Assembly (NCBI GenBank): GCA_019739225.1
Contig: JAHHDT010000006.1
Coordinates: 1-64,000, forward strand
Direction of reading: 5' to 3'
DNA from: Aquamicrobium sp.
GTDB taxonomy: Bacteria; Pseudomonadota; Alphaproteobacteria; Rhizobiales; Rhizobiaceae
DNA length: 64,000 bases
In this document: positions 47,049-55,351 of the stretch, in pieces
Layout: each line of letters starts with the position of its first letter
Position numbering within the stretch: position 1 is the stretch's first letter
Position numbers and translations under genes: made by a program
The notes under the pieces: model-generated
Database searches by the model: none
What the model saw: only the letters and a program-made list of their open reading frames with translations
What the model was told of the DNA's origin: nothing

Positions 47049-48683
47049 ATGCTCTATCGGCTGGTCCGACCCATGCAGCGCAAAGGCTCCTCTAAGCATC
47101 AATTTGTCCAGCGCATACCGGCTGACGTGAAGCCCCGCGCGGCTGGCCTCAAGCTGGAGGTGCCGGTGGGCGGGGACGTAGTTCCCCTTACCATCTCACC
47201 GAAAGCGGAGGCCGTGAGGCTGTCCTTGCGCACCTCTTTGTCATCGGAGGTCAAGGTACGGCAGGCACAGGTGGCGGGTTATCTAGAGACTGTGTGGGAA
47301 GCGCTGCGCAATAGCCGTCCGTTGCCTCTTTCGCATCGCCAAGCCGTTGCCCTTGCGGGTGAGCTTTACCGGGCTTGGGCGGATGATCGGAAGGCAAAGG
47401 CGTGGCCTACAGCTACCCATATGCCGGACGGCTCGTGGCAGATCGAACACGATGCCGACGATGACCCGGAGGTATGGGAGGCGGCGACGATGGCGCTAGC
47501 GGGGGACTCCGCAGATGCACTTGACCGCGCTCTGGGTCCAATCGCTGGTCGCCTGTTGCTGCGCAAGGGTATCCATGATGTCGATGCTCAGAGCCATGCC
47601 ATGCTGCTCCGGGAGTTTCGCCGGGCGCTCGTGGAGACACTTGAGGCCCGTAGCAGGCAGGCGAGCGGGGACTACTCCCCCGACCTCACTGCCGCACGGT
47701 TCCCCGACTGGGAAGCTCCAAGCCAACCGAAGCCGGCGCGGAGTGCCGCGAAGGTCTCGCTAACCGGACTCGTGGAAGACTGGTGGACGGAAGCGAAGGC
47801 GGCAGGACGCACGGTTAGCACCTATGAGAGCTACCGCAGCGTCTTCACACGCCTGGGCGACTTCCTCGGACATGACGATGCACAGATGGTCAGTCCCGCT
47901 GACCTCGTGCGCTTCAAGGACCACAGATTGGCTCAAGGGGTCAGCCCTAAGACGGTGGGAGATAGCGACCTGTCAGCGTTCCGGTCGGTCTTCCAATGGG
48001 CAGTGGACAACATCAAGGTGGACACGAACCCAGCCGAAAAGGTCCGGGTAAAACGCCCGAAGCAAACCGTGCGGCGCTCCAAGGCGTTCACGGCGGACGA
48101 GGCAAAAGCCATCCTCTCCCACTCCCTTGGCCACACGCGTGGCAGGGAGCACGCCAAGACCTATGCCGCGAAGCGCTGGGTGCCGTGGCTGTGTGCCTAT
48201 ACCGGTGCGAGGCTAGGGGAGATGGTTCAGCTACGAAAGCAGGACTTGCGCCAAGAGGGAGATATTTGGGTGGTCACCATCACCCCGGAAGCCGGCACCG
48301 TGAAGGACAAGGAGGTCCGCGAAGTGGTACTCCATACCCACCTCATAGACCTCGGCTTTCCCGCGTTCGTGAAAGAAGCGCCAGCCGGTTATCTGTTCCT
48401 AGATGTTGCGTCAGGCAAAGACATCCGGGGCCGCTGGCGGACCACCAAGAACCGCGTTCGGGAGTTTGCGCGAGAGGTGGTCAAGGACAGCGACGTTGCG
48501 CCAAACCATGGCTGGCGTCACCTGTTCAAGACTGTGGGGCGTGAGGCTGGCATCGGGGATAGCGTGTTGGATGCCATATGCGGCCACGCTGCAAAGACCA
48601 TTGGCGGCAGCTACGGGGATGTGACGCTGAGGACGCAGGCGGATGCGATGGCGCGTTTTCCGAGGTTCGAGGTGAAGGCCTGA
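47049..48683 (+). CDS. int: Tyrosine-family site-specific integrase
   Basis: 544 residues from ATG 47049; GTG 47028 is an upstream alternative. N-terminal arm-type region (QFVQRIPADVKPRAA), then a SAM-like core-binding domain (LVEDWWTEAKAAGRTVSTYESYRSVFTRLGDFLG, about 235-270) and the catalytic domain with YTGARLGEM (Arg), HGWRHLFKT (HxxR) and GHAAKTIGGSYG holding the His and the likely nucleophile Tyr. It lies directly inside attL and reads away from the tRNA, the normal place for an integrase. It should recombine the tRNA-Leu 3' end with the phage-type site. Confidence 0.95.
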   Translation: MLYRLVRPMQRKGSSKHQFVQRIPADVKPRAAGLKLEVPVGGDVVPLTISPKAEAVRLSLRTSLSSEVKVRQAQVAGYLETVWEALRNSRPLPLSHRQAVALAGELYRAWADDRKAKAWPTATHMPDGSWQIEHDADDDPEVWEAATMALAGDSADALDRALGPIAGRLLLRKGIHDVDAQSHAMLLREFRRALVETLEARSRQASGDYSPDLTAARFPDWEAPSQPKPARSAAKVSLTGLVEDWWTEAKAAGRTVSTYESYRSVFTRLGDFLGHDDAQMVSPADLVRFKDHRLAQGVSPKTVGDSDLSAFRSVFQWAVDNIKVDTNPAEKVRVKRPKQTVRRSKAFTADEAKAILSHSLGHTRGREHAKTYAAKRWVPWLCAYTGARLGEMVQLRKQDLRQEGDIWVVTITPEAGTVKDKEVREVVLHTHLIDLGFPAFVKEAPAGYLFLDVASGKDIRGRWRTTKNRVREFAREVVKDSDVAPNHGWRHLFKTVGREAGIGDSVLDAICGHAAKTIGGSYGDVTLRTQADAMARFPRFEVKA

Positions 48684-48727
48684 GGAGGCGGAGGAGCGCC
48701 CGCCACGCTCCCCCATCTACCTACCCG

Positions 48728-51700
48728 CTAAGGGCTTGCCGGCTGCCGCACCGGACCCAAGAGCGCATCAAGCTCCGCCCCGAAGGACTTCCCGACTTGC
48801 CCAAGCGAAGGCTCGGGCTGCTGCCGCCTCGCCGGCTGGCCTCGATAGTGCTCAACCACCTTCAACTGCTTCGCCTGCACTGCCTCCCGAACTGCTGGGT
48901 CGCGGAGGAGGAAGCGGAACGCCGCCTTTCGGTATCGCTCTATGGGACCATGAAGCATCCACAGCTTGGTCCCCTTCGTGGCCATGTCCCCATCCGGCGC
49001 TCGCCTGTAAGCGTCCGACGCCATCACCTTCGCTACGATGCTCTTGAGGCTGGGCTGGCGCTCTGTCATTTGGCCGGCTAACTCCTGATAGACCGCGTAG
49101 GCATTTCGTCCGGTCCATCCGGGGAGTGCCTGCGAGCCTGCAAGCGTGACATCCCTCAAGTCCACGCCATTGTGGTTCGGGCTGGGCCGCGAGATGGTTG
49201 ACCCATTCTCCACCGCCAACCGGGTCACTTCTAGGTCCACCGCGTCATACTCTTTGTTGGACCACAGGCCTTTGCGCGTCGTTATGGGGTCCCCGAAGGG
49301 ATCATAACGCGCCGGCACGTTCTCGCTGAGCCCGGGAATGGTGGCCATGAGCTTGTCCGTAAGGTCCCGCGCTTCGCGTAGGTACGGGTCCGTGTTGAAC
49401 TGGCGCTGAGCCGCCGAGAAGGGCAGGAAGTTCGCCGCCACGCTCGACCCAAACGAGGACCTGTCCGGCTCCATGAAGAAGTCCAACGCCTGGCTGATCC
49501 CCATCAGGAACGTCTTGTTCTTCATCTGCGCCGCAGCGGAGAGCTTCAGGGCATCGAAGATCGCTCCCGCCTCGGAGCTATCCTCGGTCTCAGGAGCCGC
49601 CGTCATGACATCCTGCAAGTCAGCGATGATGCCGAACGGTAGCGCAACGGGGTCATAGCGGTTGTAGGGGATGGAGGTCACTGACCCGTCCGCATTCTCC
49701 CACCACACCGAATAGGGCACTCCGCCTGCTGCCATCCACGCTTCCCTTGCTCGGGGGTCTCGTGGTCCTGCGCCTGTGAGCCGGCCTTGCGATACCAGGT
49801 AGGCAGCGGACCCGAGGAACAACGCACCAAGCGACATTTGCCCTACCGCCTGCCTCTGGGCTTCCACCCCCATCTCGCCCCGGAGCATCTGGCGATATTC
49901 CATCTGGAGAACATTGAGGCCCGGCGTGAGCTTCCACCCGTACCGCATCACGTTGACCGGGGTCTTAACGAAGGGGAGCACAAGGCGAAGGCTTGGGTGC
50001 TGCGATACGGCTAGCTGTGCGGTCCTGCCAAGCGTCCCCGGGTTGAGGTCCTGCTGGAAGGTCGCGATGTTCGCCTCACGCAGCGCGTTGGCGTTGACCC
50101 CACGGCCCTCTACGTCGAAGGCAGCATGGGTCTTGTCCGTCACGTACTGCTTGACGAAGTCCTCAAGGTCCTTGCCCGATAGCCCGGTCTGCTGGCCCTT
50201 GTTGACTGCCTCCCAGTAAGCCCCGGCCATCACCTTGGAGCGGTAGACGGTCTGCTTCACCAGCTCGTCCACCGTGCCGAGCACCCGCGTGGGCACCCCG
50301 ATGGCCTGAGCCGGCATCGCGGCAAACACGTTGTAGAGCATATTGGGCGTGCTGTCCCACTTCTTGAAGGGGATCATTGCGCCTGCCCTCTCGCCCGCAT
50401 CGTTGCCGGCATAGACCTCCGAGCGGTGGGGGGTGATGATGCTGTCGTTCTTGAGGAAAGCCTTGGTGGCGTTCCTGAAGCCCTCCGTGAAGGCGTGGCC
50501 CATATAGGTATACTGGGTGACGCTCTCCTTGAGGATCGCCCTGCTATTGGTGCCCTTCACGGCATCCATCACGACTGACCCGATGATACGCTCAAGGGGC
50601 CTCACGCCGACCATATAGGCGTTGGTGGTGGCGTTGATAAACTGGGTCATCGGGCCGGACACGAGGTTGTTCACGTAGACGAAGGACGCGAAGTCCACCA
50701 CCTTGGAGAACATCGAGCCATTGACCAGCCGCGCCATGTTCCTCGGGTCGCCCTTGGTGCTGAAGATAAGCTCCGCCAGCGCGTCCCCGTCGAGACCCTT
50801 CAGGGCTTCCACCTGCTTGGGGTCAATCTTGAACTCGCCACGCATCCGCCTCAGGCTCCGGCCCGCGTTGGACGACATGGACTTTGCGGCACCATAGACG
50901 GAAGACGCGAGGCTGAGCCGCTGGCGCAGTTCCTCCATCGCCATATCCTTCGAGCCAGCCCCGGAGAAGTCCCCGAGGTTGATCCGTGCGGCCAGCGCGT
51001 AGGCGTCCTGAAACATCTTGTTGGCCACGAGGTAGCCGGCTTCCATGTTGGCCACCACCGAGGCGGCATCACGGCCGGCCTTCTGGACCATCCCGAGGAG
51101 AAGCGCGGGGTCATCGTCAAAGAGCTTGGCCCTCTGGCGAACCATGCTGTCCACCCGGGCGTCCGACATGATGTCCCCACCCTTCAGGGCGTCCAAGCGT
51201 TCCTCTGCGGCATCCACCACGCGGGCCATGAAGTCGTCCACGTCCGCCTCGGTGTTGAGCTTGCGGTACGGGATGCCTTCCCCCTTGCCGAACGTATGGC
51301 CGGCCTCAATGGCCTGATACCACCCGCCGTGCCTGGAGATCGCCTCCGCGTCTGCCTCCATGCCTGAGAGCACCGCAGCGGTATCCTCGTCATCGAACTT
51401 GATGCCGGGCTTGGCGGTTGGCTTGGGGCCTTCCGTGCCGGCCTGCTGCATGGCCTCGGTGGGAGAGGAGACTACCTCGACTGGGACTTCTTCGGCTGCT
51501 GCCCCTTGAGTGCCTGTCGAAGCATCCTCTCGAATAGCTTCGGGCTCGCGAAGTGTTCCGGCTTCAGGCTCTCTACGGCCTGCCGAAGGTTCCGCTGCGC
51601 CCTCTTGCGAGCTAACTCCGAGGCCGCCATCGCCGCTTCCTGTATCTCCCGGGGCCACCTCGCCAAGGCCTTCAGCACCTCCCTCTGGTATGGCTGAAGG

Positions 51701-52630
51701 GGCGTCGGGCTCACCATCTGGGCGAACTGTTCCAGGCTCGGAGGATTGCTCTGCGGCGATTGCGTCACTGGCTTCCTTCTCCATCCTCGCCGCTTCCTCA
51801 GCGGCCTTCTCCATGTCACCCTTGCGCAGGTGCTTCCAGATGCGCCCGGCACCCACGAAGACACCCATCAAGGTGCTGTCCAGCGCGATGCTCTCAAAGG
51901 CTGCCTTCATGCGACCCTCGGCGGCACTGTCCTCGGGGTCGGCAGCGAGCCAGGCATTGAGCGGGTTGGCGAGAGCGGTGTCCTGTATGACGTTGCTCAG
52001 GCGCTCCTCGTGGGGGTCGAACGCAATGGCACCCGCCAAGGCCGCCTGCCCCATCTCCACCGCCACCACGCCCTTCTTCGAGGAACCCAGCGTGGCCAGC
52101 CCAGCGCCCACCCAAGGCAGCGCTGCGGCAGCCGTGCGGAGTTTCCCGAGGCCGATCATTGCGGTAGCGAACTGGGCCACCTCAGCCGAGAAGCCGTCGA
52201 AGATGCTCTCCTGCTGCCGACGCTCTACGGTGTCCTCGACGTTGGCGCGGAACTGCGAGCGGTCGTCCTCAGGGGTGTCGCCAAAGAGGAAGTCCTTGGT
52301 CTCGAAGACGGACTTGAGGGCTCCCCCTGCGATGGCGTCGAGGCCCGAGGCGTCCCCTAGGCCCGGCTCCTCGGCGGGAGGCTGGTCGTAAGGGGTGCCA
52401 TCAGGGCGTGTCTCACCGGGTGCAGGGACAGCAAGACCACTGTCGCCCGGCACTATGCCAGCACTGGCTGCCAACTCCCCCACAGGCGTAGACCCCATAG
52501 CCCCAAGGTCCAGCTCCAAGGCTTCCGAAGGAGCCGCATTACCGGCGTCCTGTTGGGTGGGCTGCCCTTGGGGTTGCTCGGGGAGTGGAGGAAGGTTCTG
52601 GAGGAGGCGGTCAAATTCCCTTTGGTCCAC
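48728..52630 (-). CDS. 1300-aa phage-type large polyvalent / internal-virion-like protein
   Basis: GTG 52630 with AGGAGG 7 nt upstream, a strong site. Layout: residues 1-110 Gln/Pro-rich and disordered; 130-260 helical with small hydrophobic patches; 260-300 charged coil; about 290-395 a Gly/Glu/Pro linker; 400-640 helical; then a core with VNNLVSGPMTQFINATTN (about 655), LPFVKTPVNVMRYGWK (about 890), GPRDPRAREAW and YNRYDPVALPFG (about 960-990). These core stretches resemble the large polyvalent or DNA-ejection proteins of tailed phages. Such proteins are packaged in virions and delivered with DNA. No other virion gene is present in the element. An ORF in the +1 frame overlaps the linker. 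Confidence 0.8.
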   Translation of the reverse strand: MDQREFDRLLQNLPPLPEQPQGQPTQQDAGNAAPSEALELDLGAMGSTPVGELAASAGIVPGDSGLAVPAPGETRPDGTPYDQPPAEEPGLGDASGLDAIAGGALKSVFETKDFLFGDTPEDDRSQFRANVEDTVERRQQESIFDGFSAEVAQFATAMIGLGKLRTAAAALPWVGAGLATLGSSKKGVVAVEMGQAALAGAIAFDPHEERLSNVIQDTALANPLNAWLAADPEDSAAEGRMKAAFESIALDSTLMGVFVGAGRIWKHLRKGDMEKAAEEAARMEKEASDAIAAEQSSEPGTVRPDGEPDAPSAIPEGGAEGLGEVAPGDTGSGDGGLGVSSQEGAAEPSAGRREPEAGTLREPEAIREDASTGTQGAAAEEVPVEVVSSPTEAMQQAGTEGPKPTAKPGIKFDDEDTAAVLSGMEADAEAISRHGGWYQAIEAGHTFGKGEGIPYRKLNTEADVDDFMARVVDAAEERLDALKGGDIMSDARVDSMVRQRAKLFDDDPALLLGMVQKAGRDAASVVANMEAGYLVANKMFQDAYALAARINLGDFSGAGSKDMAMEELRQRLSLASSVYGAAKSMSSNAGRSLRRMRGEFKIDPKQVEALKGLDGDALAELIFSTKGDPRNMARLVNGSMFSKVVDFASFVYVNNLVSGPMTQFINATTNAYMVGVRPLERIIGSVVMDAVKGTNSRAILKESVTQYTYMGHAFTEGFRNATKAFLKNDSIITPHRSEVYAGNDAGERAGAMIPFKKWDSTPNMLYNVFAAMPAQAIGVPTRVLGTVDELVKQTVYRSKVMAGAYWEAVNKGQQTGLSGKDLEDFVKQYVTDKTHAAFDVEGRGVNANALREANIATFQQDLNPGTLGRTAQLAVSQHPSLRLVLPFVKTPVNVMRYGWKLTPGLNVLQMEYRQMLRGEMGVEAQRQAVGQMSLGALFLGSAAYLVSQGRLTGAGPRDPRAREAWMAAGGVPYSVWWENADGSVTSIPYNRYDPVALPFGIIADLQDVMTAAPETEDSSEAGAIFDALKLSAAAQMKNKTFLMGISQALDFFMEPDRSSFGSSVAANFLPFSAAQRQFNTDPYLREARDLTDKLMATIPGLSENVPARYDPFGDPITTRKGLWSNKEYDAVDLEVTRLAVENGSTISRPSPNHNGVDLRDVTLAGSQALPGWTGRNAYAVYQELAGQMTERQPSLKSIVAKVMASDAYRRAPDGDMATKGTKLWMLHGPIERYRKAAFRFLLRDPAVREAVQAKQLKVVEHYRGQPARRQQPEPSLGQVGKSFGAELDALLGPVRQPASP
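51472..51717 (-). CDS. Possible overlapping gene inside the linker of the polyvalent protein
   Basis: 81 codons from ATG 51717 in the +1 frame of the large gene, opposite its residues of about 304-386. The product starts MVSPTPLQPYQREVLKALA and continues with amphipathic helices rich in Glu, Gln, Lys, Leu and Arg, with a single Gly and no Cys, ending KKSQSR. The main frame here is low-complexity Gly/Glu/Pro linker. That contrast is what overprinting would give. No strong ribosome site precedes the ATG, so expression is uncertain; it could also mark a shifted frame in an ancestor of the large protein. Confidence 0.35.
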   Translation of the reverse strand: MVSPTPLQPYQREVLKALARWPREIQEAAMAASELARKRAQRNLRQAVESLKPEHFASPKLFERMLRQALKGQQPKKSQSR

Positions 52631-52995
52631 CCTTAGGCCTCCTCAGCGCCATCAATGTCTAAGAGGTTCCGCAGCCCCAATTGGTCCACGACACTCGTGC
52701 AGGGGCGGGACCTGCTCGTCTGTGTCTCGTCATCTGAGCGGCGCTCCTGCTTTTCACTGGAAGCTGGAAAGCGTGAGGTGGTTGGTCGATTATCGGGCAA
52801 GGATTTTCCTTCCTGCGATTATGGCAAAGCGAGGGAGGGCCGCCGCCGCTGAATGCGTGCGAGGCGCTTCTCTCAGTTGATTGTTTGGGGGTCGTGCGGC
52901 CTTACCTGTGCAAATGCACACTCCTAGTGCGTGCACAGGGCCAGTGCTTTAAGCCGCTCTAAGTCCTGGGAGGAGGAGGTGGAAACTCCCCGGCT
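52631..52995. other. 365-bp gene-free region before the polyvalent gene, with an operator-like repeat
   Basis: No convincing ORF on either strand; the plus-strand open frames here are antisense shadows that run on from the large gene. It probably holds the promoter of the polyvalent gene (minus strand) and a structured site at 52905-52939. I saw no clear terminator for the ParB-like gene, which ends at 52996, so read-through into the large gene is possible. Confidence 0.6.
52905..52939. repeat. Nested inverted repeats, candidate operator of the element
   Basis: Outer arms CCTGTGCA (52905-52912) and TGCACAGG (52932-52939). Inside is TGTGCA-AA-TGCACA (52907-52920), a perfect 6-2-6 palindrome, and a further GTGC-GT-GCAC. 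It sits between the ParB-like gene and the large gene, where a regulator of late-type expression could bind. Confidence 0.6.
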
Positions 52996-53784
52996 CTAAT
53001 ACTCAGCGTCACCGCGATCCGGGCGGTATTCTTCAAGGCACATCACCAAGTCCTCCAAGCGCCGCCCGAAGTGTGTCGCGATGGCCCTTGCGGCAATCTC
53101 AGGGTTCTTCGTGAGCTTGTCCGCAAAGGTCCTCGCCAGGGTGTTCGCATAGTCCTGCGCCACGCTTTCCATCCACTGCGCCCGCTCCTCCTCCGTCTGA
53201 TCCTTTCGGCTCTCCATACGGTCCAGCGCCATCGCCTCCGCCCAGGTTTCCACGTGGTCAGCCGCAGCGCCTAATCGGCCTAGCACCCTGCGCATGTTCG
53301 CCACGGTGCCCGTTGAGCAATTAGCGGCCTTTGCAATCTGTGCCTTGGAGTGCTGCCCCAAGCGAACATAACGCCACGCTGCGTTTTGCCGCTCGCATCG
53401 GGCCATGGGGAGCTTGGTGATAGAGTTGGCAGCACATGCCTCCAAGGCCGCTGCCGTTACGGTCCCTTCGAACTCGACAACCGGGACCTCCGCGAAGCCA
53501 GCTCTATGGAACGCCTCAAGCCTGTGGTGGCCGTCCACTACGATCACCTTGCGCCCTACCCTCAGCACCAGCAGGGGCGGCATCTGGCTTCCGTCGCGCA
53601 ACGCCCTCGCCATGTCATCCACATGGGATGGGTCCATAGCGCGAACCTGAAAGACCTCCGGCAAGGTGGTGATGGTGGTGAGCGGGAGCGAGGCAGGCAA
53701 AGGCTCGGTTACTAGGCTAGACCCCTCCGCTGCCTCCGCCTCCAGGCTGGCAAGAAGTCGGGCAAGTTCGAAGCTCTCCACCAT
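52996..53784 (-). CDS. ParB/Srx-fold protein with HTH (no ParA partner)
   Basis: 262 residues from ATG 53784, overlapping the previous stop (TGATG), so translationally coupled. ParB-like N-domain: PEVFQVRAMDPSHVDDMARALRDG, then VVDGHHRLEAFHRAGFAEVPVVEFEG where the GHHR motif would bind nucleotide (CTP in true ParB). A central HTH follows: HSKAQIAKAANCSTGTVANMRRVLGRL. The C-terminus is helical. No ParA or parS is visible. On an integrated element it could be a DNA-binding regulator or help package or segregate element DNA; the role is open. Confidence 0.82.
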   Translation of the reverse strand: MVESFELARLLASLEAEAAEGSSLVTEPLPASLPLTTITTLPEVFQVRAMDPSHVDDMARALRDGSQMPPLLVLRVGRKVIVVDGHHRLEAFHRAGFAEVPVVEFEGTVTAAALEACAANSITKLPMARCERQNAAWRYVRLGQHSKAQIAKAANCSTGTVANMRRVLGRLGAAADHVETWAEAMALDRMESRKDQTEEERAQWMESVAQDYANTLARTFADKLTKNPEIAARAIATHFGRRLEDLVMCLEEYRPDRGDAEY

Positions 53785-54332
53785 CAATAGCTCTCGGGTG
53801 GCTCTATGCCCTCTCTGAGCATATCCAGGCGCTTTAGTCCGGCCTTCGCTTCCTCGGCACACCTTGCAACCGCAGCAATCTCATCCCCGGTGCCGGGCCT
53901 TCTGCCCGAGGTGGTGATGCCTCTCCGCCCCAACTCCTCGTCCATGCGCATAAGGTGATCGCGGTTCGCGAGCGGGGTCTTGCCGTCCTTGTTCGTATAG
54001 CCTTTTGCCCGGCGCTCCTCGCGGCTGACATTGAGCGGCCCCGGATATGCCGCGTTGCCGTGGTAGTGCTCCTGCCTTGAGACCACCTCCAGGTGAGCCC
54101 CATCGGGCAAGAGGTGGGCACAGTGCATTATGGCTGCGTAGTGGCAATCCTCGCCTTCGCTCACCCGCACCGACTGGCGTTCATCAAGGACGACATCGCG
54201 GTGCTCGCCTGAGGGCAAAACAAGGCGGTAGGCGAAGATGCCCCCGGACTCCCAGCGCTTGCCCTCAGGGTCTTGGGAAATGGCGAGATACAGGGTGTGC
54301 TTGGTCGATATGCTGGCCTCTAGGGCTGGCAT
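53784..54332 (-). CDS. RNase-H-fold protein without the catalytic acids
   Basis: 182 residues from ATG 54332, with AGAGGA about 8 nt ahead. The strand order follows RNase HI: TLYLAISQDP, GGIFAYRLVLPSGEHRDVVL, DCHYAAIMHCAHLL, AHLEVVSRQEHYHG, then RRAKGYTNKDGKTPLANRDH with LMRMDEEL, which lines up well with RNase HI [20 protein letters not shown] and QRLDAAL. The four acids (Asp10, Glu48, Asp70, Asp134 in E. coli) fall on non-acidic residues: the Glu48 place is Cys, and the others are Ile/Ser, Ser/Arg and Ala/Val. It may bind RNA-DNA hybrids without cutting. Coupled to the ParB-like gene. Confidence 0.65.
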   Translation of the reverse strand: MPALEASISTKHTLYLAISQDPEGKRWESGGIFAYRLVLPSGEHRDVVLDERQSVRVSEGEDCHYAAIMHCAHLLPDGAHLEVVSRQEHYHGNAAYPGPLNVSREERRAKGYTNKDGKTPLANRDHLMRMDEELGRRGITTSGRRPGTGDEIAAVARCAEEAKAGLKRLDMLREGIEPPESY

Positions 54333-54492
54333 TGAGTTGTCCTCTTGTCGTGTGGTTGAGTTGGTGGAGGATGGGTGACCAAGTACCAGCGGCACCGATC
54401 TAATCACGCGGGCGATGGGAACCGCTCCTTCGTGCCGTCACGGCGGCTTTGAGCCTCGTTTTCTCACAAGTGTGCGCTATTGCCGATGCCGG

Positions 54493-54720
54493 CTACGAGG
54501 CGGCCCGCAGGAGCCGCTTCGCGGCGCGGTCTATGAGGCGGGAATACTCCTCTAGGTCTTCTTGAGCGCAGCGGCACTTGGCATTTCGGGCTTTCTCCCA
54601 GCCTCCCGTCCGCTCCCACAAGCGCCACCTTATCTCCATAAAGCGGCTAAGGTCCTCAGCCGGCACCCCAACGATGGCCGCAAGCATTTCATCAGGGCTT
54701 TGGTCAGCTTGATGCTGCAT
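54493..54720 (-). CDS. Small unrecognised protein of the element
   Basis: 75 residues from ATG 54720, with GGGAG ahead. Helical and charged: ADQSPDEMLAAIVGVPAEDL, then RWRLWERTGGWEKARNAKC and a Cys pair (CRC) before EEYSRLIDRAAKRLLRAAS. No family recognised. Same strand as the ParB-like and RNase-H-like genes, with 160 bp between this stop and the next start. Confidence 0.6.
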   Translation of the reverse strand: MQHQADQSPDEMLAAIVGVPAEDLSRFMEIRWRLWERTGGWEKARNAKCRCAQEDLEEYSRLIDRAAKRLLRAAS

Positions 54721-54941
54721 GGCGCTCTCTCCCGGTTGCGTTCTGGAAACGCATGGCGCATCTGAGGCGAGAAATTCAACGATAATCCACCAGCGCCCCC
54801 TGTGGCCGAAACAGGGAGTCAATGCGCCAAAGGCCGGCATCGGATCGTGGATTTACTCGTGTGGGCCGGGCACACCCGTGGGAGAGGCGTGGGCTTCTTG
54901 TAACCAAACGTGATCGGTACGGGTCGGTCGAGCGGCAGCCG

Positions 54942-55235
54942 CTATGGCTCGCGCTTCGCTTTTACCCGTGCCTCTCGTAGCCCTTGGAAATCGATGCCGA
55001 TGATATGGGAAGCCTTTGTGGCGTCCTGCCCAACTGTGGCTTTAACCGGCTCTCGTCGTCTCCCCCTCCCGTCGATAAATGCTTGAAGGTCCTCCGGGGT
55101 ATAACGTCGCCGCTCCCTCTGCGTCCCGGCACCCATGCTGACATACCGTATCTCGCCGGCATTGGTTAGCTTGCGGAGGTGCTTCGTAGACACCGAAAGG
55201 AAGTCGGCGGCCTCCTGAGGCGTCATCAAGGACAT
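54942..55235 (-). CDS. Excisionase-like helix-turn-helix protein
   Basis: 97 residues from ATG 55235. The N-terminus MTPQEAADFLSVSTKHLRKL, with the wing TNAGEIRYVSMGAGTQRERRRYTPEDLQAFI, is the HTH_17/MerR-like excisionase fold. It is the likely recombination directionality factor for the tyrosine integrase, or a repressor. The C-terminal 40 residues are not conserved with the fold. Located mid-element rather than next to int. Confidence 0.8.
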   Translation of the reverse strand: MSLMTPQEAADFLSVSTKHLRKLTNAGEIRYVSMGAGTQRERRRYTPEDLQAFIDGRGRRREPVKATVGQDATKASHIIGIDFQGLREARVKAKREP

Positions 55236-55351
55236 AGCTCATCCCCTTGCTTTCTTCGTTTCGTATAGCATGCCGGAAGGCGGAAGGCACAATGAGAGAA
55301 GCCGAGGCGTTGCGGCCCCGGCCTTCCTCAAGTTAGACATAGCGCGGGTCG

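Noticed and set aside
48693-48711. GGAGCG/CGCTCC hairpin between int and the large gene as a bidirectional terminator
   Set aside because: Only six bp of stem and no T-run on either side; too weak to annotate.
52395-52880. 161-codon plus-strand ORF at the end of the polyvalent gene and the gap beyond
   Set aside because: Its first half is antisense to the large gene and the rest is Arg/Gly-rich with no ribosome site or family pattern.
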